Source: JANWWM01 sp046292465
Lineage (GTDB): Bacteria; Bacteroidota; Chlorobiia; Chlorobiales; Thermochlorobacteraceae
Direction: 5' to 3'
Length of the DNA: 64,000 bases
Assembly (NCBI GenBank): GCA_046292465.1
Contig: JBKBRB010000011.1
Coordinates: 19,527-83,526 of the forward strand
Shown piece by piece: positions 56,877 to 64,000 of this stretch (positions are counted from its first letter, which is position 1; each line of letters starts with the position of its first letter). The notes below the pieces were generated by a model. The model saw nothing but the letters and a program-made list of their open reading frames with translations. It ran no database searches and had not been told where the DNA came from. Made by a program: the position numbers and the translations under genes.

Positions 56877-57305
56877 TTAGCGTCCGAAATACGTCCATAG
56901 AAGCACAACGAAGAAGAGGCTGAACGATGTGGCAAAAAGTCCATACCACCGCTTGTAATCGCTTGGCGAACAAGGGTAGGCGAGCGGCTTGATAAAGGTA
57001 GCGATGTAAAACATTGTTGCGCCAAATTGCACGAAGTAGAGCACGAGTTTGACCGTCGTCCAAAGTGTCCAGCCGACATAAAAATGTGCAAGTGCAACGC
57101 CTGTCAAAAGCACGCCGAAAAACGTGACATCAACAAGTTTGACTTCATAGCGAATGTATGTTTTCAGGAGTTCGGAATCTTGCGCGGCGCGGTCGGGATT
57201 CGTTAGGCGCGGCTCGAGCATGCGAATCACCAGCATTGAGGCGGCAACCGCCCCCATCCACAAGGCGAAACAACTCACATGCAAAAAAACAAGAAGCGAA
57301 TACAT
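56877..57305 (-). CDS. Four-helix membrane protein of unknown family (CopD/HemJ-like topology)
   Basis: A 142-residue membrane protein with four hydrophobic segments (about 4-26, 50-70, 78-98, 115-138). Early His9 (FLHVSCFALWMG) and later charged loops recall CopD or HemJ-type proteins, but no diagnostic motif was found, so the family is not assigned. It is upstream of crtH on the same strand (119-base gap) and divergent from plsC (92 bases). A haem or copper role would be a guess. Confidence 0.5.
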   Translation of the reverse strand: MYSLLVFLHVSCFALWMGAVAASMLVIRMLEPRLTNPDRAAQDSELLKTYIRYEVKLVDVTFFGVLLTGVALAHFYVGWTLWTTVKLVLYFVQFGATMFYIATFIKPLAYPCSPSDYKRWYGLFATSFSLFFVVLLWTYFGR

Positions 57306-57397
57306 ACTTCAGATTTAGAAGGAATGAAAGAGACTTGGCGTATTTTGTAATTTACTTTACTTCTTACGGTTCTAAATCGCGCGTCCTATTACTCACT

Positions 57398-58117
57398 ATG
57401 AAAATTTCACTGCGCACACTTTTCTTTGTGCCTATTTTCGTGCTTATCACAATCATCATGTCGCTGATGGCATTGGTTGTAACGCTCTTTGATAGCACAG
57501 GAAACACATTTCGCAAACTCGGTGGCATTTGGGGCTGGATAGGGCTATGGCTTTCAGGCGTTAAACTGCGCGTCATCGGCGAAGAACATTACGACCCCAA
57601 CGCTTCATATGTGATTGTGAGCAATCACGCAAGTATGTATGATATTCTCGCCGTGTTGGCAGGCATGAAAAGCAACTTGCGGATTATGGCAAAGATTGAA
57701 CTCTCCAAAGTGCCACTGTGGGGCTGGGCGGTGCGGCGTGGCGATTTCATTTTTATTCGTCGTGGCGGCAATCGTGAAGCCTTGCAAAGTCTGCTCGAAG
57801 CCAAACAGAAATTGGACGAAGGAAAATCTGCTTACATTTTCGCTGACGGCACGCGCTCGCCTGATGGCTCAATTCAACCCTTCAAACGCGGCGCGTTCAC
57901 GATTGCAGTGAAGGCTAAAAAGCCGATTCTGCCCGTTACGATTCTCGGTAGTTACAACATCATGCCGCGCGACACTCTGAAAATCAACGGCGGCACAATT
58001 ACGCTTGTCATTGATAAACCTATTTCGCCCGACGGAAAAACTGACGAGCAACTCTTAGCCGAAACGCATCAAGTTATTTTGAACAACTATAACCGCTATC
58101 ACGCACAAACTCACTGA
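57398..58117 (+). CDS. plsC: 1-acyl-sn-glycerol-3-phosphate acyltransferase PlsC
   Basis: A 239-residue membrane-bound acyltransferase that makes phosphatidic acid. The start was placed at 57398, where KISLRTLFFVPIFVLITII provides the membrane segment; the 80 codons open upstream belong to no recognised domain. Motif I HxxxxD is SNHASMYDIL, motif II is GDFIFIRRGGNR, motif III is FADGTRSPDGSIQPFKRGAF and motif IV is ILPVTILGS. It is followed by acpS after four bases, linking two lipid-synthesis functions. Confidence 0.94.
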   Translation: MKISLRTLFFVPIFVLITIIMSLMALVVTLFDSTGNTFRKLGGIWGWIGLWLSGVKLRVIGEEHYDPNASYVIVSNHASMYDILAVLAGMKSNLRIMAKIELSKVPLWGWAVRRGDFIFIRRGGNREALQSLLEAKQKLDEGKSAYIFADGTRSPDGSIQPFKRGAFTIAVKAKKPILPVTILGSYNIMPRDTLKINGGTITLVIDKPISPDGKTDEQLLAETHQVILNNYNRYHAQTH

Positions 58118-58121
58118 CACT

Positions 58122-58508
58122 ATGCCTCTTTCCATCGGCATTGATTTAATTGAAATTGCCCGCATTAAAGAATCGTGCGAGCGATATGGCGAGCATTTTT
58201 TTCGACGCATTCTCACCGACGCGGAAGTGCGTTATTGTTTCCAAAAGAGTAATCCTTACGAAAGTATTGCAGTTCGATTTGCGGCGAAGGAAGCCTTTGC
58301 GAAGGCAGTCGGAACAGGGATTTCTGCCAAAGTGCATTGGCACGATGTGGAAGTGGAGCGCGAATCGAGCGGCAAGCCGTTCTTAAAACTCAATCGCGAA
58401 ATTGAAGGCATTAAGCCTGAACAAATCGCGCTCTCGCTCTCGCACACGCATGAATATGCGGTGGCGATGGTGGTGATTGCGCCTATTTCAAACCTATCAA
58501 ACCCATAA
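58122..58508 (+). CDS. acpS: Holo-[acyl-carrier-protein] synthase AcpS
   Basis: A 128-residue enzyme that transfers 4'-phosphopantetheine to acyl carrier protein. Mg-binding Asp and Glu are in IGIDLIEIARIKE and the signature is RFAAKEAFAKAVGTGI. The usual end is near LSLSHTHEYAVAMVVI; the last residues APISNLSNP are extra. The stop TAA lies inside a palindromic hairpin (58499-58532), so the tail may have come from insertion of that element. It is four bases downstream of plsC. Confidence 0.94.
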   Translation: MPLSIGIDLIEIARIKESCERYGEHFFRRILTDAEVRYCFQKSNPYESIAVRFAAKEAFAKAVGTGISAKVHWHDVEVERESSGKPFLKLNREIEGIKPEQIALSLSHTHEYAVAMVVIAPISNLSNP

Positions 58509-58532
58509 GGTCTTTGAAGACTCTGTAGGTTT
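58499..58532 (+). repeat. Palindromic hairpin element at the acpS 3' end
   Basis: Arms AAACCCATAAGGTCTT and AAGACTCTGTAGGTTT are separated by TG and pair at 14 of 16 positions counting wobbles. TTTGTC follows. The layout (AAACC...GGTCTTTGAAGAC...GGTTT) is like intergenic palindromes common in Bacteroidota genomes and could act as a terminator for plsC-acpS. Confidence 0.6.
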
Positions 58533-58585
58533 TGTCAGACAACCGTATCTTACGTCGCGTCTGAAATCCACAATGTGAAATCTCA

Positions 58586-59497
58586 ATGAAAGCACTGCGT
58601 TTATCGCTCTCGCGCCTTGGTGAAGAAATCGAGGCGTTCTGCGCCGACTATCTCAAAGAAAGAGGCGACGAAACCAAAGGCACTTACCAACGCGCCTTGC
58701 GCACCTTTGAGCAGTATTATGCGCGGGCAAGAGACTGGTTTCAATTCCGCACCGAAGACATTGAGCAATACAAGAAGTATTTGATGGAAGAAAAAAAACT
58801 CTCGCAAGTCTCGGTTTCAACTTATCTGACCGCGCTTCGACGCTTGCTCGATTACTTTGTGGCGCAAGGCTTGTTAAGCGAAAATCCCGCAAAGAAAGTG
58901 AAAGGCAATCGCCGTCCGACGAGCCACACGGTTGGCGCACTCACCGAAGCCGAAGTGCAAAAATTGCTCTCGATTATTCCGACAGAGAAACCGCAAGACC
59001 ATCGCGATTATCTTATCATTCGCCTTATGCTCGACTCTGCCGTGCGTGCTCACGAAATCGTCAAAGCCAATGTTGAGGATTTGAAAAAGTTCTCGACGCA
59101 CTATGTGCTTTTCGTGCAAGCCAAAGGCAAGAAGGCGAAAGACGAGACCGTAGAAGTGCCGTTTGAGTTAGGACGAGAAATCGAGGCGTATTTAGAGCGG
59201 CGCAAAATCGTGATCCCCACATCGCCGCTTTTTTTGACCAACAGTCGCCGCGTGCAAAATACGCGCCTCACAACGCGCGCACTTCATTACCGCATTGAGC
59301 ATTGGTTGAAATTGGCGGGGATTCATCGTGATAACATTTCGCCGCACAGCCTTCAACATACGGCGGCAAAACTTTGGATTGAGCGCGATGGGCTTTCCAT
59401 TGAGGAGGTTAAACGTAAAATGCGACACGGTTTAATCTCAACTACCAAAATCTACACGGGCGAAACCGCATCGCCCCATAACCCTATTATTTCTTGA
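58586..59497 (+). CDS. Tyrosine recombinase (Xer/phage-integrase type) with missing box II arginine
   Basis: A 303-residue protein with an N-terminal SAM-like DNA-binding domain (about 10-105) and a C-terminal catalytic domain (about 115-295). Catalytic positions are Arg154 (DSAVRAHEI), Lys180 (VQAKGKK), His254 in ISPHSLQHTA, His281 (MRHGLISTT) and Tyr290 (KIYTG). The normal HxLRH motif reads HSLQH, with Gln257 in place of the second catalytic Arg (codon CAA at 59354). That arginine is essential in characterised enzymes, so activity is doubtful. The C-terminus after Tyr is short (13 residues). It is alone on the plus strand; no tRNA or attachment site was seen nearby. Confidence 0.85.
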   Translation: MKALRLSLSRLGEEIEAFCADYLKERGDETKGTYQRALRTFEQYYARARDWFQFRTEDIEQYKKYLMEEKKLSQVSVSTYLTALRRLLDYFVAQGLLSENPAKKVKGNRRPTSHTVGALTEAEVQKLLSIIPTEKPQDHRDYLIIRLMLDSAVRAHEIVKANVEDLKKFSTHYVLFVQAKGKKAKDETVEVPFELGREIEAYLERRKIVIPTSPLFLTNSRRVQNTRLTTRALHYRIEHWLKLAGIHRDNISPHSLQHTAAKLWIERDGLSIEEVKRKMRHGLISTTKIYTGETASPHNPIIS

Positions 59498-59504
59498 TGC
59501 AGGC

Positions 59505-59528
59505 GAGAAGAGAAAAATCGTTCTTCTC
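59505..59528. terminator. Weak candidate stem-loop between convergent genes
   Basis: GAGAAGA (59505-59511) and TCTTCTC (59522-59528) form a 7-base stem with a 10-base loop between the recombinase and receiver genes. No T tract follows in either direction. Confidence 0.3.
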
Positions 59529-60882
59529 ACCTTTGACGAGGTATAGCGCTTTGCGAAAAATCGAGAAAGGCTTTTTTAATGCCACGATACTTTAAGCCCT
59601 TCTCGACACGGCGGCGACATTCTTGAACTGCACTGGCGATAATCGATTTCAGGTTCGGCACATCATATGGCTTGGAAACAAAGCGATAAAGCAATCCCTG
59701 ATTAACAAGTGAGATGATGATTTCCGCATCGGCGTAAGAGGACATTAGAATTTTCGGCACAAGCGGCTCAATGGCTTCGGCTTGAATGAGAAATTCAGAG
59801 CCACTTTGTCCCGGCATTCTTAAATCGGCGACGATACAAGCAAAAAAAGATTTTCCTTCCAAAAGCTCCATTGCCGACTCAGCGGAAAGGCAAGTAAAGA
59901 CGTCATATTCGCGTTTGAAGGTTTCAGAGAGCAGATAAAGCACGTCGGAATCGTCATCGACAAAAAGCACACGCGGGTTTCCGCTTTTTCCGCAGAAGCG
60001 TTTTTCAAAACTTTCCAAATCATCGGAAGCGATTAAGTCAAGGTCGTTGGCTTCATTGAGGCGGGCGAAAAACTCTTCCTCGAAACTTGCATAGCGTTTG
60101 AGTTCAGTTAAAATATCATCGGTAAAGTAGGATTGAAATTCGGCGCGTAAGCTATCTATTTCTACGGGTTGAATATCGTTATCCAAATCAAGGTGAACGG
60201 GCAAGGTGTCAAGTGTTTTTTCAACTTCGCTTAAAAAGTCCTCTTCAAGGGGAGGAACAAGCCGGTTGTCTGAAGTCTTAGGTAGAAAAGGACTGGATGA
60301 CGGTTCAATCAATAGCAAGTTTGTGGTGGGTATATCAGTTGGGGTCTGGTCTTCAATGTGGGGTGTTTCGCGCTCTGATGGGTTTTGTTCAGATTGTGAA
60401 GAAGCAGGCGGAGGCGTGTCGTCAGTTGGCAGGCTGAATTTAAGCGCATTGAGAAGTGGCGCAGGTTTTTCTGAGAGTAAATCAAGTTTCTTTTCGCGTT
60501 GACCACGCAAAACATATGTAGCCGCAGCAAGCGCAACAATAGATTTTAGGGTATCGGGCTGCCATGGCTTACGAACATAGCGAAAGACTTCGCCAACATT
60601 GACGGATTGAAGAACGGATTCAAGGTCAGAGTAGCCCGTGAGCAAAATGCGCATAGAGTCGGGAATAAGTTGCTTGACATGCCGAAGAAGGTCGACGCCA
60701 CGCATGCCCCCCATACGCTGGTCGCTAATCACAATTGCAACATCACGATGCGAGTTTAGAAGCGAAAGCGCCGCTTCGCCACTGTTGGCAGTCAAAACGC
60801 GGTAGTCGTAGTCGAAGAGTTGTGTCAAACTCTCTAAAATCAGGGGCTCGTCATCTACTAAGAGCAATTTCAGTTGTTTCAT
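59527..60882 (-). CDS. Dual-receiver response regulator without output domain
   Basis: A 451-residue protein with two receiver domains. The N-terminal one has Asp10/Asp11 (LLLVDDEP), phosphoacceptor Asp54 (VISDQRMGGM) and Lys in RYVRKPWQ. The C-terminal one (about 305-425) has FVDDDSD, Asp353 (IVADLRMPGQSG) and FVSKPYD. The residues between (about 145-300) are acidic and low in recognised structure. No DNA-binding or enzymatic output is visible. It lies 19 bases after the kinase stop, so it is probably its phosphorelay partner. The QRM/RMP receivers are of the HD-GYP/RpfG-associated subfamily but lack the HD-GYP domain. Confidence 0.9.
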   Translation of the reverse strand: MKQLKLLLVDDEPLILESLTQLFDYDYRVLTANSGEAALSLLNSHRDVAIVISDQRMGGMRGVDLLRHVKQLIPDSMRILLTGYSDLESVLQSVNVGEVFRYVRKPWQPDTLKSIVALAAATYVLRGQREKKLDLLSEKPAPLLNALKFSLPTDDTPPPASSQSEQNPSERETPHIEDQTPTDIPTTNLLLIEPSSSPFLPKTSDNRLVPPLEEDFLSEVEKTLDTLPVHLDLDNDIQPVEIDSLRAEFQSYFTDDILTELKRYASFEEEFFARLNEANDLDLIASDDLESFEKRFCGKSGNPRVLFVDDDSDVLYLLSETFKREYDVFTCLSAESAMELLEGKSFFACIVADLRMPGQSGSEFLIQAEAIEPLVPKILMSSYADAEIIISLVNQGLLYRFVSKPYDVPNLKSIIASAVQECRRRVEKGLKYRGIKKAFLDFSQSAIPRQR

Positions 60883-60901
60883 AATCTCTCTATAAGATGC
60901 G

Positions 60902-63424
60902 TTAAGAATAGGTTTGTAAGAAGTCCGTCGCAGGAATTTTTACAATGAAAGTTGTGCCTTTGCCTTCTTCGGTTTCAAACGTGAGCGAGCCGTTATGTTT
61001 CTTAACAATGTCGTAAGAAATAGACAGCCCTAATCCTGTGCCTTTGCCGACAGGTTTCGTTGTAAAAAATGGGTCGAAGATTTTCGGTTGCACATGTTTT
61101 GGAATGCCCTTGCCGTTATCTTGAATGCGAACAACAATGTGGTTGTCTTCGACGGAAGTCTTAATGTGAATTTGACCGTTTGGCTTTTCTTCCACAGCGT
61201 GAATGGCGTTGCCGATAAGGTTCAAAAAAACTTGATTGAGTTGTGCGGGGAAACAATCAACGAGCGGCAAAATGCCATACTCGGTGGTCAGTTCAATGTC
61301 TTTATCTTTGAGCAAGTGTCCAACCATTAAAAGGCTGTTTTTGATACCTTCGTTAATATCGGCTTTTTTCATTTCAGCTTCGTCTAAGCGTGCGAAATTA
61401 CGCATGGAGCGCACGAGGTTGGTCATTTGCTCAAAGCCTGATGAAATACCGATGAAGAGCCGTTCGGTTCGACGCACGGTTTCTTCGAGTTCAGCGACAG
61501 TGCCGTTAGGCGAGGTTCGAATGTCTTGCATCATAGCAAGGGCTTTTTCTAACTCGCCTGAATAAACCGCATCTTGTGCTTTCAAGGCTTTGGAGAGCAA
61601 GTTGGAAATGATTGAGAAGCGTTCGCGAATCAGGGAAACGTTATTGGAAGCATAGCCAATTGGCGTATTGAGTTCGTGCGCAATGCCCGCCACCATTTGC
61701 CCGAGTGCCGACATTTTCTCCGTCTGAATCAAATGGGTTTGTGTGTCTTGAATTTGTTTGAGTCGTGCGGCAAGTTCGGCTTCCAATTTTTTGCGCTCGG
61801 TGATATCGATGCGCACGCCGTAGAAGCGAAGTCCACCGTCAGGTTCAAGTTCAGGCGTAGAGTGAACGCGTAGCCATTTGATTTTCCCGTCAGGCAAAAC
61901 AATGCGGCACTCCATATCGAATGGCTTCAAGGTGCGACGACATTCTTCCACGCGCCGCATGTATTCGTCAATGTCATCAGGATGCCACATCTTGGTGATG
62001 ATAGAGGCATCGAGCATAATGCGCTCAGGCTCGACCCCATAAAGCGCAATAGAGCCGTTGCTCACGAAGGGATAGACAATCGTGCCGTCAGGACGAAAGA
62101 GAATTTGATAAATCATGCCGGGCACGGCGTTGACCGTTTTTCGGAAAACTTCTTCGCTCCGGCGAACTTGCTCTTCGGCTTGTTTTTGTTCGGTGATGTC
62201 TTGCATTGGACCAAAAAGCCGAACCGGCAGTCCATCAGCATTGCGCTCAATGTTGTAAATAACTTTGATGTAGCGAATTTCACCATCGTTCAAACGGCGA
62301 ATCCGGTAAGATGCCTCGCCTCGCATAAGGTCAGAAGAGGAGAGCACCGCATCTAAATGTCGAAGCATTTCAGGCACATCGTCCGCCAAAACAAAGCGAC
62401 CAAGATAATCTTGTAGGCTAATGTTGTAATCGCCTTCTCGCTCAAAACTTGTTCCAATCAAGGCAAAGCACCGGTCGTTAAACGTAAAAGACTGTTGATA
62501 CAAATCGGCTTGCCAGAAGGCTAACCGTGCAAGGTCGGCAGCAGCATTCATCTGCTGTTGTTGCAGACGCAGTTTTGCCTCAGCCTCTTTTTGTGCAGTA
62601 ACATCCGTGCGCACACCGTAGAGAATGATGCTCCCGTCAGGCTGTTTTTCAGGTATGGAATTAACTCTTACCCACTTGATTTTTCCATCAGGCAAGACAA
62701 TGCGGAGTGTAATATCTAACGGCACAAGATTGTCGAGGGTATAGCGAATTTGCCGCCAGTATTCATCTACATCGTCGGGGTGCCACATCTTGGTGATGAT
62801 AGAAGCATCGAGCATAATGCGTTCAGGCTCGACGCCGTAAAGCGCAATAGAGCCTCTACTAACAAACGGATAAAGGAACGTGCCATCAGGACGGAAGAGC
62901 ATTTGATAAATCATGCTCGGCGCAGTGTCAATCGTTTTGCGGAAAGTTTCTTGGCTTTTAACTAACTCTTCCTCAATGAGTTTTCTCGTCGTAATGTCGC
63001 GCCCGATGCCAAACAACCCTAATGGATTGCCGTGCTCATCACGGTAGACAACTTTCGTGGTTGAAAGCCAGCGATAATCGCCTGTGGAATTGTTCACATT
63101 TGGCTCTTCGACATGGATAACATCTTGACTGCTGTTAAGCAGGACAATTTCGTCCTGTCGATATCGCTCGGCAAGGTCTTTGTCGTAAAAATCAAAGTCC
63201 GTTTTTCCAACGACTTCCGTCGCGTCGGACTTGCCAAGCAGTTCGGTGTTCTTTTTGTTGGAGATTAAGATTCTGCCGTCGGCATCTTTGGCGTAAATGC
63301 TGTCGGGAAGGCTGTCGATGAGTTGAAGCAAGAGGTTGCGCTCTTTGAGCACGCGCTCATATTCTTCTTTCGGCACACTGTCTTTGGCGAGATAATCTTT
63401 GGAGCGTAAAAAGCCTTGTAACAT
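60902..63424 (-). CDS. Multi-PAS sensor histidine kinase
   Basis: An 840-residue soluble sensor kinase with no membrane segment. Four PAS domains are visible: about 30-145 (LIDSLPDSIYAKDADGRIL), 160-290, 300-420 and 426-556. PAS2 and PAS4 are near copies (both contain ALYGVEPERIMLDASIITKM and WHPDD). The kinase core begins with His583 (GQMVAGIAHELNTPIGY). The ATPase has its N box near NLIGNAIHAVEEK, and FFTTKPVGKGTGLGLSISYD in the F/G2 region. Signal unknown; PAS pockets may bind haem, flavin or small ligands. It lies between two receiver genes on the same strand. Confidence 0.93.
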   Translation of the reverse strand: MLQGFLRSKDYLAKDSVPKEEYERVLKERNLLLQLIDSLPDSIYAKDADGRILISNKKNTELLGKSDATEVVGKTDFDFYDKDLAERYRQDEIVLLNSSQDVIHVEEPNVNNSTGDYRWLSTTKVVYRDEHGNPLGLFGIGRDITTRKLIEEELVKSQETFRKTIDTAPSMIYQMLFRPDGTFLYPFVSRGSIALYGVEPERIMLDASIITKMWHPDDVDEYWRQIRYTLDNLVPLDITLRIVLPDGKIKWVRVNSIPEKQPDGSIILYGVRTDVTAQKEAEAKLRLQQQQMNAAADLARLAFWQADLYQQSFTFNDRCFALIGTSFEREGDYNISLQDYLGRFVLADDVPEMLRHLDAVLSSSDLMRGEASYRIRRLNDGEIRYIKVIYNIERNADGLPVRLFGPMQDITEQKQAEEQVRRSEEVFRKTVNAVPGMIYQILFRPDGTIVYPFVSNGSIALYGVEPERIMLDASIITKMWHPDDIDEYMRRVEECRRTLKPFDMECRIVLPDGKIKWLRVHSTPELEPDGGLRFYGVRIDITERKKLEAELAARLKQIQDTQTHLIQTEKMSALGQMVAGIAHELNTPIGYASNNVSLIRERFSIISNLLSKALKAQDAVYSGELEKALAMMQDIRTSPNGTVAELEETVRRTERLFIGISSGFEQMTNLVRSMRNFARLDEAEMKKADINEGIKNSLLMVGHLLKDKDIELTTEYGILPLVDCFPAQLNQVFLNLIGNAIHAVEEKPNGQIHIKTSVEDNHIVVRIQDNGKGIPKHVQPKIFDPFFTTKPVGKGTGLGLSISYDIVKKHNGSLTFETEEGKGTTFIVKIPATDFLQTYS
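61983..62120 (-). repeat. Direct repeat copy within PAS4-coding segment
   Basis: This stretch is close to identical at the DNA level to 62781-62918 (offset 798 bases, 266 codons). It encodes matching portions of PAS4 and PAS2 of the histidine kinase. Confidence 0.8.
62781..62918 (-). repeat. Direct repeat copy within PAS2-coding segment
   Basis: Partner of the 61983-62120 copy. A stretch shared with few changes begins TGCCACATCTTGGTGATGAT in both. Confidence 0.8.
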
Positions 63425-63451
63425 CGTTCAGTTCTTGCTTTTGATGGTTGA

Positions 63452-64000
63452 CTATGATTTTCTTTTAGCTAGTTCGCTCAAAGCTTTAAGTTTAGCGAGA
63501 GCGTCGTCGGTCGATAGCGGGGCGTTAGCGGTTGGCAATGCGTCTTTGACTTCATCGGCGTCATGCACGCTTTCTGTGCGCAAAGAAAGTTGCGACGTAA
63601 TTTGATGCTTACAGAGCATAACGGCTTCGGCAATTGTTTCACGGAGTTTTTCGGGATTCCAAGGCTTTTGAATGTAGCGGAAAATTTGTCCCTCGTTAAT
63701 CAAGCGAATCACATCTTCCACATCGGTGTAAGCCGTAATCAGTATTTTGGGAACAAGCGGCGCAATCTCGCGTGAATCAATCAAAAGTTCTGTGCCTGTT
63801 TTCTTCGGCATGCGCTGGTCGGTAAGTAAGAGCGTTACAAACGAATCTTGTTGGAGTAGTTTGATGGCTGCGTCAGCAGATTGGCAGGTAATCACTTCAT
63901 ATTCATCGGATAAAAGTTGGGAGAGTGCGACCAAGACGCCTTGCTCATCGTCGACGACGAGAATTTTCGGCTTGCCTGTTTTGCCTAAAAAGGCTTTCTC
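63452..64000 (-). CDS. Response regulator, receiver type (5' end outside window)
   Basis: The visible 182 codons start inside the gene, which enters from beyond base 64000. A receiver domain is seen from KPKILVVDDEQGVLVAL, with phosphoacceptor Asp in LLTDQRMPKKTG, Thr in ILITAYTDVED and Lys in RYIQKPWNPEKL. About 50 residues follow without recognised structure. A leading stretch (EKAFLGKTG) before the receiver suggests an N-terminal region outside the window. It is 27 bases upstream of the kinase gene and similar to both receivers of the 59527 protein. Confidence 0.88.
   Translation of the reverse strand, partial: EKAFLGKTGKPKILVVDDEQGVLVALSQLLSDEYEVITCQSADAAIKLLQQDSFVTLLLTDQRMPKKTGTELLIDSREIAPLVPKILITAYTDVEDVIRLINEGQIFRYIQKPWNPEKLRETIAEAVMLCKHQITSQLSLRTESVHDADEVKDALPTANAPLSTDDALAKLKALSELAKRKS

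Noticed and set aside
57158..57397. N-terminal extension of plsC in the open frame
   Set aside because: The 80 residues are Arg-rich, match no domain, overlap the divergent membrane-protein gene, and precede a natural start with a membrane helix.

Overview
The window looks like a chromosomal segment from a phototrophic member of the Chlorobi/Bacteroidota lineage, most like Chloroherpeton or Candidatus Thermochlorobacter. The supporting genes are a chlorophyll/bacteriochlorophyll synthase (6177-7184), a three-helix membrane-anchored c-type cytochrome with the architecture of green-sulfur reaction-centre PscC (24859-25845), a CrtH-type carotene isomerase (55207-56757), three proteins ending in Bacteroidota-type type IX secretion (T9SS) sorting domains, and a DUF4835/PorD-like T9SS protein. 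An O2-dependent tRNA hydroxylase (MiaE) and a respiratory-type Rieske protein argue for at least some contact with oxygen. The lineage call is inference from gene content; there is no rRNA or tRNA in the window.

Layout. 96-4770 (minus): SDR oxidoreductase, nadA, two DedA proteins and nadB, tightly packed. 4861-9190 (plus): a duplicated transglutaminase-like exported protein, then (bacterio)chlorophyll synthase, phytol-kinase-like protein, Uma2 nuclease and miaE. 9193-24249 (minus): subtilisin-like T9SS cargo, HAD phosphatase, Rpn-type nuclease, smc, a GH2-like membrane protein that has lost both catalytic glutamates, an M14 carboxypeptidase and a beta-helix protein (both T9SS cargo). 24388-30251: queF, a bidirectional terminator, pscC-like gene, lipid kinase, nadC, CPBP protease and a DUF4230 protein. 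30258-36020 (minus): ftsH, acylphosphatase, rsfS, then a compact Rieske / b561-like / YceI / PorD-like run. 36195-45183 (plus): TonB-dependent receptor, an orphan ABC permease, a lone receiver, and a type-I-secretion-like exporter (ABC protein with a signature-motif variant, HlyD, TolC). 45339-54354: lysA, a FecR / adenylate cyclase / lipoprotein signalling locus, DUF547, CoA-binding protein, one-POTRA Omp85, glycosyltransferase and rsmD. 54373-59497: a second Rpn nuclease, crtH, a 4-helix membrane protein, plsC, acpS and a tyrosine recombinase lacking the box II arginine. 59527-64000 (minus): a two-component cluster with a four-PAS histidine kinase and output-less receivers.

The genes fall into four themes: NAD synthesis (nadA/nadB here, nadC 23 kb away), photosynthetic pigment and electron transfer, secretion and cell envelope, and signalling. 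No insertion sequence, prophage, CRISPR array, rRNA or tRNA gene was seen. Genes are densely packed and many overlap by 1-4 bases, so translational coupling is probably common. The most unusual items are the GH2-like membrane pseudoenzyme, the Rieske/b561/YceI module, the variant exporter, the degenerate recombinase and a kinase-tail fusion beside the FecR gene.
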